49,522 nt of DNA from Planctomycetota bacterium (GCA_002686265.1 NZBA01000097.1:1-49522), one strand, 5' to 3'. Shown: positions 20,601-35,600, counted from the first letter of the stretch. The notes: generated by a model from the letters alone, not told the origin. A program made the numbers and translations.

Positions 20601-23600
20601 TGGACCTTATCTCGCCGAATGAGCCCAACCTGATGGGCCTGATCAACTTGATCCTGAAGGTGAAAGGCAAGCAACCGATCAACTGGGCGTTCATCTATGC
20701 GGCCAAGAACATGCTGGAGTTGGTCGACCAGGTCGACGCCATGATCGGCACCAACGGCGAGATTCTGCTGGGCTCGATCTACGACCTGGGCACCGACCAC
20801 TACTATTGCGTGCCGGCAACCGCCGCGGACCTCGCCTCGCTGCCTCCCGATCAGCAGCAGAACGCGTCGCTGGATGGGCCCCCGTCGTTGACCTCGAACA
20901 TGAACGACGTTACCAGCAAGTCCTCGGCGGGCGGGAGTTCCACGACGCGGAGTGGCTTCAAGACGCTGGAGTACATCAAGGACATCGGCAATTGGATGAA
21001 CATCCTCACCGGTGGTGACGCCGTGCTGTTCACCTACGAGATGCCGCTCTTGGAATTCAAGGCCGATTTCGACGTCCCGCTGTTGCGCATGCCCATGGGG
21101 CCGCTTGTGTTCGGCGTCAACGCGCAAGGCAGTCTTGGGGCGGCCGTCGATTTGGCATTCGGCTACGACACCTACGGAATTCGCAAGGCATTGGAGACGG
21201 GCGACCCGCTGTACGCGCTCGATGGATTCTTCGTGGCCGACGTTGCCATCGACAAGATCACCGCGGGCGAGATCACGCCGGACATGGACAAAGACGAGTT
21301 TACGCTCAATATGTATGCCGGGCTGGAGGCTTCTGTGAGCCTGGCCGTGGTGCGTGGCGGTCTGCGCGGCGGGGTCGAAGTGGGCGTGGGCGCCGACTTG
21401 CAGGATATCGCGCGCTCGAAGCTGACCAAAGACGCAGACGGCTACGTGACAGACGTCACATGGGTCAGCGACGGCAAGATTCGCGGCACGGAAATCGCCA
21501 CCATGTACGAGTACGAAGACGGTGGTTTCGCCAATCTCTTCAACCTCGACGCATACGCGGATCTGGTCACCAGCGTGTTCGTGGATATCGGCATCGAGAT
21601 TCCCTTCGTCGGCGGCGTGTGGAAGAACATCATCGACGAAGAGATCTTCCGGGCAAACTTGTTCGAGTACGAGCACAACGCGCCGCGCGTACAGCCATAC
21701 CTGGCGGAGGAGAGCGGGGGAACCCTCACCATCAACGCGGGGCCGCGTGCCGGCGACCGAGAATACTTCAATACGGAAGACGGCAGCGAGACATTCATTC
21801 TCAGCGGCTCCGGCGGGACGGTCAATGTCGAGTTCGACGACTGGTACCAGACCTACACCGGCGTGACGGACGTGGTGGTGGACCTGGGAGCGGGCGACGA
21901 CGTGTTCGACGCGTCGCGACTGGCCGACGTGACGGTAGATGTCTCCGGCGGGGCCGGTGAGGACACACTGATCGCCGGGCCGGCCGGAGGCACATTCGAC
22001 GGCGGCGACGGCGACGACCGTATCACCGGCAGCGACGTGGCGGATACGCTCCGCGGCGGTGCGGGCGACGACCGGCTCGTGGCAGGTGCCGGAGCCGACA
22101 CCATCGACGGCGGCTCCGGCGAAGATCGCCTGACTGGCGGCGCGGGCTTCGACACCTACGTGTTTGTCGATGGCTTCGGCGTGGATCGCTTCTCGGATTC
22201 CGGCGGCAACGTGTCGCTGGATTTCTCAGGTATGGCCGCGGCCATCACCGGCACCATCAACAGCAGCGCCGTCGAGTTCTTCGACGCGGCCGGCGACAAG
22301 CTGCGAGTGTCGCGCGTCCCGGTTACCGAGATCCATCTCGGCACGAACGACGACACGGTCTACGTGACCGCCTTCCCCGAACGAACGATCGGGCTATACG
22401 ACTCGTCGGGCGACGACGCCTATCGTGTCCGGATGAACCGCGCCCAGTCCAACAAGGCCACCGGCACGTTGAACATCACGGATACTGGTGGCGCATTTGA
22501 CGAGATCACCGTCGAACAGATGCAGGCCCGCACGCCGATCGCACTGAACTCCTACCAAGTGGTCAACGGCCGCGAGGTGATCAATTACAGCGACGGTGTC
22601 GAGCGTCTGACGCTCATGGGCAAGGGCGGCCAGTACGACCATGCCGACATCATCGACTTCGGCCTTAATGTGTCCTACACGCAGCAGGACAGCGTGTCCG
22701 ATTTGGAAACCACGGGCATACGCGTCCTGGCCGATGAAATCGAGATGAACAGCGAGTTGAAGGCGGGGCACCTGATCCTGGAAACGTTCAGCGACCTGAA
22801 CGTCGTCGAGCGAATCAATGCCGGCGGTAACGGCTACATTGACGCACGCGTCTTCGACGACGATGCCGACATCCACATCGCGGCCGATCTGCTCGTTTCG
22901 GCCGGGGACGATTGGCTGGCAGGCGGTTCGGGTTGGGTCCGACTGACCGCGCCGAACGGCTCGATCATCAACGACAACGCGTCCACGATCAAGGGAACGG
23001 GCAGCCACCTGATCCTCAAGGCGGAGAACGCCCTCGGCACATTCGATGCGCCAATTCTCAGCGAAGTGTCATCGCTGACGGCGGCCACCGCACTGGAAGG
23101 CACGGGTGACATCGTAGTGGTCGAGGCCGATGACCTGCGTTTGATCACTCAGGGCAACTTCACACCCCAGGAAAACCCAGGCCTGACGATCCCGGTCCTG
23201 GCCGAAACGCCGGAATGGCTCGACGCGGTAACCTGGGTAGACAATATCTCGACCGACTGGCTGAACCAGGTCCGGGACGGCAACGACGCCTTCGCCCTGG
23301 CCTCCGGCAACGGGACGATCGACCTGACCCTGGACGAGACCGATGCGTTGTTGACCCTGGAAGCCGGCAACATCATCGCCCGTGCCACCGGCTCGAATGT
23401 CGTCCTGAAAGCCGACGACATGAACTTCCGGACCGGTGATGACATGATCAACGGCACGGGCGAACTCCTAATCCGTTCAACCCACGACACGATCAACTAC
23501 CGCATCGGCTCTGCTGGCGAAGCTACCAGCGGCGACGACCGTACCAGTCAGGGCGACGATGGCCACGTGGACCTGTCCATGCTGGATGTGGCGGCCATCG

Positions 23601-26600
23601 ACCACGACTGGACACTCGTCTCCATCGGTCATGAGAACCCAGGCAATACCGTGCGCATCGGCGACATGGAAGACGCCACCGAGGTCAAGTACACCAAGAT
23701 ACCTCGTGTTAGAAACGCGGCTCTGCGCAATCTGACCCGGTTCTACGGGGACACCATTTACATTCAAGGAGATGTGCGGGCTCCGGTCGACCGGGTCGAG
23801 TTCTTTGCGGACCTGGTCGAGGTCAATTCGCAGAACGTGCACGATCCCATGGGCCTGCCCGATTCAGGCGTCACGGCCCAGGACATCTACTTCGACGTGG
23901 ACGAACAGATGTTGGTCATGGGATGGATCATGGGCGAGGAGCGGGTGCACCTGAACATCCACAGCACCGACACGGACAGCGACACACCGCTGATCACCTA
24001 CGAGGATGATACGGATGGCCCCATCTACAATACGGGTCAGAACAGCCTGAAAACGGACGTGGGCAGCATCATCCGGGGCGGCGACGACAACAGCCTGGTG
24101 GATATCGACGCCTCTGGCTCGGTCCGCATCGCCGGCATCATCAAGACCGGCGTCCATGCTCCCGGTGAGGCCGGGGCATCGGGCCAGTCGTCACAGATCG
24201 ACATCGATTCCGACACCTCTGTCACCGTGCTCGAAGGCGGGTTGGTCTACAGCCGCCATCCGGATACCCGCATCGATATCGACGCGGCCACTTTCATGCA
24301 CATGATGCCCGGTTCGGCCGTGACCGCCGGCGCCGACTTTGACTACACTTCCGGCGCTCCCGTGGCGTTCCTTACGGGCAACAATGCCGACATCCACCTC
24401 GGCTGCACCGAGGAGCTATGGGTGGGCGGTGCCGTGACTGCCAGTCGCAGCATGGACTTTGACATGGGCGGCACGTTCCACGACTTCGCCTCGTACTTCG
24501 ATACCATACCCGGCAGGAAGCTGTTTGACGTGCCACCGAGCGGCGCGATGGTCGCAGACCTCGACGCCGGAAGTCTCCCAGCCGCACTGGAACAGGCCTT
24601 TACAGACAACGGGCACGCACTGGACGGGGCGGCCACACTGCGGTCGATCGAGGCGGGCAAGCGATGGGAACTCAGCGATGCGGCCGGAAGCACGTACATC
24701 GTGTACGCCAATGACCCGGAAGACGACGGCACGATCGACTCGATCGACGTGCTCCAGCCCCAGTACCTGCACGGCCACCGGGGATTCAGTTTCCTGCTGA
24801 CCGGCACGCTGACCACGCTCATGGCCGATCACGGTATTGAGGTCGGCGCGGCCGAGGACGTGATCGTGCGGGGCAATATCGACGTGCTCGGTGCCGGCGG
24901 CGATCTGGTCCTTCAGTCGGACAAGTGGGTCTATTGGGAAGGCTTTGCCGACGTGGCTGGCGACATGACGCTCTACGGCGGAATGGAGACCGACAAGACC
25001 GACCGCGGCGGATCCGATGCGAATGGCTCCAGCGTCTACGTGCACTCCACCTCGCGACTGGTAACAACCGGAGCCGGCACGGCCGTCAATGTGTACGGGG
25101 CCAAGGATGTCGATATCTTCGGCGCCGTCGTGCCCGGCGGAACGATTGGCGCCAACGGCGTGACCTTTGCCGGGCCGGATTCCACGGCCCGCGTCGAGGC
25201 TGGCGAACAGATCTACCTGGACACAGGCATCGTCGCGGCCAAGAGCGTGGAATTGGTGGCTGGTCAGGCCGGCGCCGACGACGACCGCCTCAGCGTGCTG
25301 GTCAACACCGCCGGTGGGTTGACCGCGGTGGGCGACACCTCCGATGGAAGCGGCGGGCTGGTTAGCGTTACCGCCGGAACCGACGTCTGGATGATGGGCC
25401 ACGTCACCGCCGGGGCCAACGTCAGTCAGACCTTCGACGACGAAGGCAACTTGGTGAGCGAGTCCTACATCTGGTCCGACGAGCCGGGCACGATCCGGAT
25501 CGCGGCCACCGGCCAGGCCCTGGTCGGCGGCATGACCACGAACAAAGCCGGCGAGACGGTCGAGACCGGCGGATATCTCACCGCCCGCGATGCCATCGAG
25601 GTGGACGGCGGGGCCAATCCGGACAACCGCGGCGTGTACATCCCCGGCGCCGCCGAGTTGGTTGTGCACGAGCCCGATGGATCCATCAGTATCGACGCGG
25701 CCCAGAATACGGAAATCCTCGGCCTGCTGGTTGCCGGCGGCCAGGTGGACACATTCTACGATGGTGAAGGCCAGTACCTGGGCCGCAAGATCAGTAACTT
25801 CGACGGCGAATCGACGGTGACCATCGCCGCCGACGGTCAAGTCGTGCTGGGCCAGGATGTTTCCGCTGGCAAGACGGTTGATCTGATTGGTGGCGGCGCG
25901 GGGGACGATGGTAAAGGCATGGTGCTGCAAGGTTCGGTGCATATTACCACCTGGCGGCCCGATAGCGCCATCAATGTCTTCGGCACCGGCGATATCGATA
26001 TCCTCGCACCAGCGGTTACCAACGAGGTCGAGGCCGACGGGTTCATCGCCACTGCCGACGGCAAACTGGCCGACGATGTGACCCTGGACGTATGGCTCGA
26101 CAAAGTCGACTTCGAGGTGGAAGGCCAAGTGAAGGTCACGGCTGCGGATGCAGCCGGCAATACGGGTATCGAAGGCCTGATGGCCGACGTGCAAACGGCG
26201 CTGAACACATTTGAGTTCACCGTGACGCAGTCCGACAACGCGGACCATCCCGTAAACTCAACTTACACGTTCGACGATCTCGACAATCCCGATATCGAGG
26301 TCAAGCTGCGCAACAGCCGCTTCATGCTGACCGGTCCCTATGCGTTCAAGCTCAAAACCGGGTCCGTGAACGCGAACCTGCTGGGCTTCGACACATCCGC
26401 CGCGGACCTGTCATCCTCCCTGCCTTACACTTTGCTGGCGCCCGAATCCGGATCGGTGATCAACCTGGGCGCACCCGCCGGGCCCAACGGCCAACTCTAT
26501 ATCGCCGGCAAGCTCAAAGCGCACACGGCCATCAACCTGAACAGCGCTGAAAACGATGGCGGCCAGAACGTGGACCTCGATTGGACTGGCTTGCTGGAAA

Positions 26601-29600
26601 CCGTAGACGGCCCGATCGCACTGTATCCGGGCGGTCTCAATGCAGTGATCAAGGGCGATGTCATCGCCGGGGGCCGCGGCAACGACGTGGTGGTCACGGC
26701 GGCGCACGACTTGACGCTGCGAGGCAGCCTCACCGCGGCTGACGACATCATCGTCACCGCCGGTACGCTGAGCACCAAGGGCACCAGCGTCCTCAGCACC
26801 GGGGGCGTCGGCAGCCAGATTTTGCTCACCGGCACGGGCGACGTCTCCATCGACAGTACCATCGGCGGACAGAACCCGGACCTCGATCTGGTACAGATCG
26901 GCTCCACAACCGGATCGGTGACCATCGAGGCCGCCTCAGGCTGGATCGAGACGGGGGCGCGGATCCGCCTGGTGGGTCACGACGTGGACGTGGCCGGAGT
27001 ACTGAGAAGCACGCGGGCAACGCCGGCCTTGGATGATAACGAGGTGGAGATCGACATCGATGGCATGGCCGAGATCCATGGCGACGTGGAATTGGCTGGT
27101 TCCATGCTGGTTGCCGCCGACGAGAAGGTCCTTGTGTACGGCCCCCTGACCGTCGACGGCACGGGCCAGCGGCTGACGCTGACCTCGGAAGACACCGTGC
27201 AGCTCGGAAAGCGGGTGGACAATGGGGACGGCACCTATACCCAGCAGGGCGGCATCATCTCCGCCGACCGGCTCCTTGAGATCGAGGCGGGCAGTTTGAT
27301 TCAGCTGGATTCGGGGGTCAAAGTGTCGAGCGTGGCTGATGCCAGCACCGTGAGCATTTCCGCCCCGAACGTGGACATCGTGGGCACGGTACTGGGCGGG
27401 GCCACGCTGGCAGACGACGGGAGCGTGACTTGGTCCGGTCAGAATGCCGTGGTGGACATTGAAGCCGACGCCATGTTGACGCTGGGCGGCCAGGGGGTGG
27501 ATGAAAACGGCGCCCTCACCGCACGGGGCGGTACGCTGCAGGCCAAACGCGTGAATCTGGCCCTTGGCCGTGATGTCGACTCCGGCGTGTCCTTCTCCAT
27601 GGGTACTCTGAGCATTGTCAAGGCCGATGCCACCGGCAGTGGGGCGTGGGCCGACGCCGCGGACGGTCTTGTCCGGATCAACAGCGACGGCGACATTCAG
27701 GTCTATGGCCTGATCGAGGCCGTGGACGATGGCGCGGACGTGACGATCAGCACCGACACCCTGCTGCTGGTCGATGGCCTGGTGCAGGCCGATGATCAAC
27801 TGACGCTCCAAGGAGGCGCCGGCGATTACGATATCGGCATCCTTGTTAACTCGGTGGTGCTCGACGACAACGGGGACCGCATCTCTGGCGGCACGTTGGA
27901 TACCAGCCCCGGCGGCGATATCACACTCACAGCCCACGATGACATCCTCATCGCCGGCGCGGCAGGCCAGTTCACCGAATCAGACGGCGAATTCACCGCG
28001 GATGCGGCAAGCATCGCGCTCCATTCCACCGCCGGGGCAGTAACGGTAAGCGGACACGTGGACGCGGCGGACACCGTCACCGCTCAGGGCAAGGCGGTCA
28101 ATGTCCTGCCCGGCGGGCGCATCAAGACGCGGGCGGACGGCTCCAGCCTGCTGCTCCGCGCAACAGACACGGTCTATGTGGCCGGCGCAACCGCGGGTGC
28201 CGACCCGGCCGAAGTTCAGGCCGATTCGTTGACCCATCTGCTCGCCCCGACCCTTCGCGTGGACGGTGTGGTCAGCAACGGCGCGGCGACGGGCCGAGTC
28301 CTACTCAGCGCCGGCCAGACCCTCACCGTGACCAGCGCGATCCAGTCCCCCAACCGCATCGAGGCCAACGCCGGCGTGGACACCGTCAACTGGAGCTTGA
28401 GCAAGCTCCAAGGTCCAATCACCGTTGGCGAGCTTGGCGACGGCGACATAAACATCACCGGTCAGGGCCAGATGGACGCGACCAACGACATTGTGCTCAA
28501 CGTGGGCGACGACCTTCTGGTGCGGGCCGACGCCTCGGTGGACGGCACGACTACGGTGAGCGATCCGGTAATCGTGACCACGGTAAGGATGATCCGCGTG
28601 GTTACCGGCTACAACAAGGTGGCCGTGGGGCGGATCAACGTGCCTGAGGTCCACTGGGTGGATACCACCGTCACCGAGCAGGTGGGCATGGAGGAGATCA
28701 AGGTCGGTTCCGAGTTCTACACCATGGACGTGACCTTGGAGCAGATCGGCTACTACAATCCCCAGGCCAGCGCTAGCAAGAAGACCCGGCAGTTCTTCAT
28801 CGAGGGCATCGACTACTCGAACGCGACCTTTGGCTGGACGACCAACTACAAGTCCGACGACTACAAGACGTTCACTGAGCTCAGCGACGACCAGCAGATA
28901 AAGGTTTTGAACCACCTCGGCTACATGCCACTCTACGATTTCACCTTCGCCAATCCCGAGGTTCACAGGACACTGAACGGCAATCCCAGTGTCTCCAACT
29001 GGACGCCGGATTGGTACGAGGCAAACGACCTGTATAGCGGTAACAACGTAACCAACGCAGAACCGGAATCCGGCGACAGCAACGACGTGATTTACCGCGT
29101 CGACGTTGCCGGGTGGCGCGACAAGTACATCCGCATGCCCGAAGGCGCACAAGACGACGTGTTGCGCGTGGTGTCCCAGGGCGAACCGCAACTGATCGGT
29201 GGTACCTCGGCGAACGTCAACGGCGAGACCATCACCGTCAAGTACGTGGGCGCCTACCGCGATCATGCCACGTCCCTGTACACTCAGGATAAATCCGACC
29301 ACGAAGCCCTCACGCAAACCTACTACCGGGAGTTCGACTACGACAGCAGCCCCGACCGTTGGACCGTGACTTACCACAGCAACGGCAGGCGGGAGTTCTC
29401 CATCAACGACGGCCGCACTGGAGGCAGCACCATCGCGAAATCCCGTCAGCCCAATTGGCACTGGGATTCCACGGGCACTGAAACCAATGTTACCGACACT
29501 CCGACCGGCGCGGCAGCCGGTGTTTCCGGCACTTACGGCACCAGCCGTTACGTGGTTGTGCCAACCGGATATCGGCCGGACACGGCAAGCATCACCGGGC

Positions 29601-32600
29601 GGACGACGAACTACTCCCACACCGTCCATGTCGGCTACGCAGAAGACAAGAAGTTCGATCTCGATGTCTACTGGGTCGGCACATGGCACGACGTAAACAC
29701 CGAATGGGGCGCGGAAGAGGAGTGGGCCCTTGCGGGCGTCATGGTGCCGACTTCCCCGCACCACTACCGGGCTCAACGTGGCTGGGGCGGCGGCGGCGAT
29801 GCGGGCTGGTACGGGAACGGCGCTTCCGGACATCGTCTATGGGGTGGCGTGCTCCGCCATGGAGACCAGGTACGCCTGTGGTCGCACTTCCGTGAAGATG
29901 ATGGCGGGGGCGACTGGGTCTGGAGCGGCGATGACGATGTATTTCTGGACCACTATGCCTGGGTCACCATTCCTGAGTCGGGGCACACGACCTACAACTA
30001 CGGCCCCGGGAACCCGCGGATTCAATTCCGCATTGAATCGACTCCCGGTTGGTATTTCAACAGAAACCTCTACGAAGTATTTAACGATTACCGCTACAAC
30101 TGGACCTCCATCTGGCACGACGTTTACGACACTCGCCAGACGTTCAGCTACGAGTGGGTGAGCCAAGATCACGACATCTGGGGCCTGCGGCCACGATACG
30201 AGACCTACGACACCCAAACCAAAGTGGTCGAGGAGAAGTGGGTCACCCAATGGAAGGATCTGCCGGTCTATGATCATGAGCCCCAGCTCGTCCCTGAACG
30301 CAGGACATTGGACGGCGGCTCGGTTCAATACGGCGCCTTCCACGGCGAGTCCATCACCGCGGGCACGGTGACCGTGGCCACTGCCGGCGACGCCACACTC
30401 AGCGGCTTGATCACCGCCAACGACGGAAACCTGGACATCACCGCCGCCGGCTGGCTCAACGTCCTGGGGCTGGTACCCGATGGGGCTGCCGCCGGCACTT
30501 TGCCGTCCGAGGCCCGGCTGACCGCCACCGGCGCAATCAACCTCGAAGCCACCGCCGGGCTGACCCAGGCCGATTCGGCAAAGATTGGCAGTCACGGCGA
30601 CACGGCCACCGATTCGGTAACTCTGAAAAGCCGCCAGGACATTGTTGCAGGCGGCGAGGTAGGCGCCGTCGATTCGGTCAGCATCCTGGCTGGGCGCGAT
30701 GTGGCCCTGAGCGGCACGATCTCGGCTTCCTCTTCCAACGCCCAGATCACTATCACGGCCGGCGACCAGACGCTTGGCACGGCCGGCAGCGGCGCGATCA
30801 CCGGCGACGTGGAAACCGAACTGCGGGCCGAGGGCGAGGGTGGCGACATCACTCTAACCGTCGGAACCTACGGCGGCGACATCACCCTCATTCACTCGCT
30901 GCTGTCCGCAGACGACCGGGTGAGCCTGACGGCGGTCGGGGGCAAGGTCACCCACAGCGGCATGGTGCAGGCCGGCACGCTCTACGGCCGAGCCGAGCGC
31001 GGCTTGGCCGTTTACGCCGAGGACGGGTCGGGCAATGCGATTGCCAGCGCGAATGTGGATGCCCTGGATGCAGTGCTTTCCGGCACCGGCAACATCACCC
31101 TGAACAATGCCAAAGCCCTGACCCTCACGAACGTCGTGGCCGCAGACGGCGCGATAACCATCGGCAGCCACGGGGACATGACGGCCACGAACGTCGTCAC
31201 GCAGGGAACGGGCGACCGCAACGACATCAGCCTCACTACCCACAAGGTCGATGAAAGTGCGGCCTTGAGTTTTGACATCCTCTGGGCCGGCGGTCGTGGC
31301 GATGTGATCCTGGCCGTCAACGGCACCATCACAACTGAAGCGGGTGGCTTGCTCACGGCCGATTCACTCGACGTCACCGCGCACGGCCTCGTCGCTCTGA
31401 CCACCAATGTCAATTCGCTGGCGATCGAGACCAGGGACGCGGGCAACGTCACAGTCATCCAAGGCGCGACAGCCCTTACTCTGCCCAGGGTCCGGATCGT
31501 GGACGGCAGCCTCACGATCGCGGCGGGTTCCGCGGTGGACCTGGCCGACGTGACGCTTGCGACCAACCACGAAGACAACGATATCACCGTGACCGCCGCA
31601 GGCGATATTCTGGTTCGATTCGCCAGCGCCGGCGTCTACAGCGAAACACCGCTGCCTGTGTCGATCAACGACGAGCACGCCAGCGATGCAGATGAAGACC
31701 GGACTATCGACTTGAACGGGATTACCGTCGAGAACGGCGCCACCTACACCGCCTCGATCGGCACCACGAAATTCGAGTACCAGGCCCAGGCCGAAGACGA
31801 CGCCTCAGACGTTGCTTCCGGTCTTGCCACCGAAATCGATGCCCATGCCGACTATGCGGCATCGTCGTCTGGCGGACTCATTACCGTCGCTTCGGGTGCC
31901 GGCACCAAAACCATTTCGGCGTCCGCTCGCTGGACCGATGGCACTACGTCCTACAGCAGCATCACTTCCCACGGCGACATCCTTCTCACGTCGACCGGCG
32001 GGGCCATCGTCGAGAGCTTCGTCGACGATGGTGTGGACTTAGTGGCCGACTCCCTGCAACTGACCGCCGCTACAGGCATCACTGGCCTGGAAACGGCACT
32101 GAACGTGCTGACCGCGGCCCAAACCACCAGCGGCGACATTGAGATCTACGAGCAGGACGGCGAGGGCGAAAAGACCGAAGGGCTCAAGGTCCTGTTGGTC
32201 AGCGCAAAAGATGGAAGCGGAAACCGGGGCGATGTCACGGTCCAGTCGGAACACCTGCTCCAAATCGGGGACGAAGAATGGAACGAGAGTAACAGTCAAT
32301 ATGAGGCGGCGAGCGGCTACGATTCGGCGGCCGTCATTGGCGACACCCTGCGTCTGACCAGCACCGGCGGAAACATCAAGGTCATCGCACCGTCCAGCGG
32401 CGATGCCCTGGACTACGACTCCGGGGTGGCCTTCGACGCCCACGCTATCCTCAAACTGCACACCTTCTTCGAGGCGCCCGATCTCGTCGAGTACCGAGCC
32501 GGCGACTACTTCGACTTCGACCTGCCTTCGAGTATCATCTCCAAGAGCATCATTCTCGATACCGGCTCGGCCATCAGCATCGACGGCACACTCACTGCGG

Positions 32601-35600
32601 ATGACCGGCTGGAACTGGTGTCGGGCACCAACGTCTTTGTCGGTGGCGACATCGTCGCGTCCGATGGCTCCATCGACGAAATGGTGGTCACGGCCAAGGG
32701 CGAAACTCCCGTTACGAAGTACATGGATCTGAACAATGACGGTGACTATTTGGATACCCTTGCCGAAACGGGGACGGACAGCACAGGCAAGAAAATACAG
32801 GTCGATCTCAACGACGACGGAGATTTCGACGACATGGTCAGCGAGAGTAGCGGGGTGACTCCTTCCGGCTATATCAACATCCAGGCCACGGGCGTGGATG
32901 CAAGCAACTTCGAGCTGCGAGCCCTGCGCGACATCTTCGTCGATCTGGACGATCACTTCACCTTGTCCGGCTTTGTCGGCGGCCTGACCGGCTACGACCC
33001 GGCAGCCAATGTGACGATCTACACCGATGGCACCCTGACCGTTGTCGGCGGCATTGTCGCGGCAAATGAGACCAGTGGCGAGATGGTGCTGCGTGCGGCC
33101 AACATCGCCTCGGATGAGAGTTCGATCTTCATCTCCGACGACCTCGACGTGCAGGCTACGGGCAACATCGGGCTCAATACCCTGGTCAACGACATCTGGG
33201 CCAACTCGACCGCAGCCGGGGACATCGCCATTAACGAATCCGACGGGGTGATACTCCAGCGGGTCATTGCCAATGACGGCAAGATCGAAGTCACATCGGG
33301 CGACGGCACGATGCTCGCCCGCTTCGTGCGGACCGTGGTCGACCAAAGCGGCAATGATGTGGTGCTCAAGGCCAGCAACAACTTGAACGTAGATTACGTC
33401 GAGGCCGGCTTCGCGGCAGGCGCCGAGAAGGAATACGCCCAAGTGACCTTGGATGCCGCGGGCACCATCGCCGAAGGCGAGCCGAATGTCTTCGTCAACC
33501 AGGAATACGCCGCCGCGCAGAACAAGTCGATCACCACCATCGAGAACGAACTCAAACAGGCTGATCGCTTGAAAGGTGTGGATGCCTTCGGCTACAAGGT
33601 CACGATTCTGGGGGCCACCGCGGCCACGACCGTGGTCGTGACCGATCCGTCTGTCACCGGCACCATCAACGGGCTGGAAATCGCCTATACCGCGCCCAGC
33701 GGAACAGGCTATACCACCGGGCCCACCACCATGGACTCCGGCGATGCGGTGCAGAATGCGTCCAGCGCAGTTGTTCAGGTCCCCGTGACCACCGTGCAAC
33801 CAGCGCAAACGGGCGTGCCGAAAATCGCTAGCGTTACGTTCAACGGCATGCCCACCGTGGGCAGCACGGTCAGCGTGAATCCCAGCGTTACCGTGGACGG
33901 TTCCACGGTAACAGCCGATTGGACGTCGATCCTCGGCGCCCTTGAGAACGCGATCGAGGACGCGACCGACATCAGCGTGGCTACCAATCCCAGCGAGCGT
34001 ACCCTTACCCTCACCGGCGATGTCAGTGCCAATTTCACCCTGAACGGCGCCGCGGTAGTCAATCAAAACGATACGCAATTCACCATCACACAGGATGGGA
34101 GCGTTCCGATCCGAGAGGCCGGTTCGCAACAGAAACAGGTTAGCCAGATTCTGTTCGACAGCACCAACACGCCCGGTGCCGTGGACGCAGGCTACGACCG
34201 AACCATCGATCTCGCCGGCCTTGAGGTTGTGGAGGGGCAGACCTACACCGTCACCATCGGCGGTGACAACTTTGCGTATACAGCCCAGGCGGAAGACGGT
34301 GCTGAGCAGATCGCCTCTGGCCTGGCGTCCGAAATCGACGACGTCTATGCGGAGACCGCGGTCAGCGGAACAACGATAACGATCGGTTCCGGCGCCGAAG
34401 ACGAGATCATCTCGGTTTCCCCGGCCGGTGCATGGGTCAATGCCGCGGACACCGTTACCGAGCGGTACGACGTCAACATTGACGGCAGCGTCTATCGCAT
34501 CGGGACGGGCCTCAATTCGTTCATTACCATCGACAATGTGGCCGGCAGTGTGGAATCGGAAACGATCTCCATCACTGCGGTCAGGCCGGACCCGAACGCC
34601 TCTTCGGCGTCGATCAACGCTCCGGTCACGCCCAGCTTCGGTCCGGGCCAAACTTTGGCGTCAGTGAACGAGGACACCGCCAGCCCTTCGGGCGCCACGG
34701 TCAACAGCCTGTTTGCTGCCGCGTTCAGCGATCTGGACAGTGGTTACAGCTTCGCGGGCATTGCCGTCAGCAACAATGCGGCCGACAGCGGCAGCGAGGG
34801 CGACTGGCAATACACGACCAATGGCGGATCGAACTGGTACGACATCGGCTCGCCGAGCGCGGGGGCCGCGCTGCTGATCCAGGACAACGGCGCCAGCACC
34901 AAGCTGCGATTCGTCCCAGCGGCCGGCTACAACGGCACGCCCGGCACGCTAACCGTGTTTGCGGTCGATAACAGTTCGGCCACGACGTGGACTTCGGGCG
35001 CGACCGGGCAGACCATCGATGCCACGGTCGATGACACGTCCTCCAAAGCGTCCGTCGTGGCCGTCAGCCTGAACACTAGCATCACCGCGCAGAATGACTC
35101 GCCCAGCTTCGGTATCAGCCAGACGCTGGCGGCCGTGAACGAGAATACCGCCAGCCCCTCGGGCGCCACGGTCAACAGCCTGTTCGCCGCCACCTTCACC
35201 GATACCGACAGCGAGGACGGTTTTGCGGGGATTGCCATCAGCGCCAATGCTGCCAACAGCGGCACGCAGGGCAACTGGCAGTACACCACCGACGGCGGAT
35301 CGAACTGGCACAATGTGGGCACGCCAAGCACCGCCGCCGCGCTGCTGATCCAGGACAACGGCGGCAACACCAAGCTGCGTTTTGTCCCGGCAACTGACTA
35401 CAACGGTACGCCCGGCGCACTAACCGTGTTCGCGGTCGATGACAGCTCGGCGACCACTTGGACTTCGGGCGGCAGCAGCCAGACTTTCAATACCACCACC
35501 GACGACGCCACCTCGAAGGTATCCGCCGCGGGCGTCAGCTTGGGCACCTACGTTCGGGACACTGCCGCGCCGAGCATCAACGACCTCAACAATTTCACGT

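Larger units (their letters stand above)
30317..33520 (+). other. Filamentous-haemagglutinin-like beta-helix, part 2
   Basis: Helix phrases resume (GTVTVATAGDATLSGLITAN, GDITLIHSLLSADDRVSLTA and similar) and continue to about 33520. They are interrupted by one Ig-like module at 31700-31930 and by two calcium-loop-like motifs near 32726-32836. Confidence 0.65.

Noticed and set aside
24416..26248. Minus-strand open frame of 610 codons
   Set aside because: Same codon-on-codon register as above; a mirror of beta-helix repeats without a ribosome binding site or recognisable protein.
32039..34651. Long minus-strand open frame (870 codons) antisense to the giant gene
   Set aside because: It lies codon-on-codon with the plus frame, so its stops would need TTA, CTA or TCA codons on the plus strand, which this GC-rich gene rarely uses. 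The product is Arg/Val/Asp-rich with no domain pattern.
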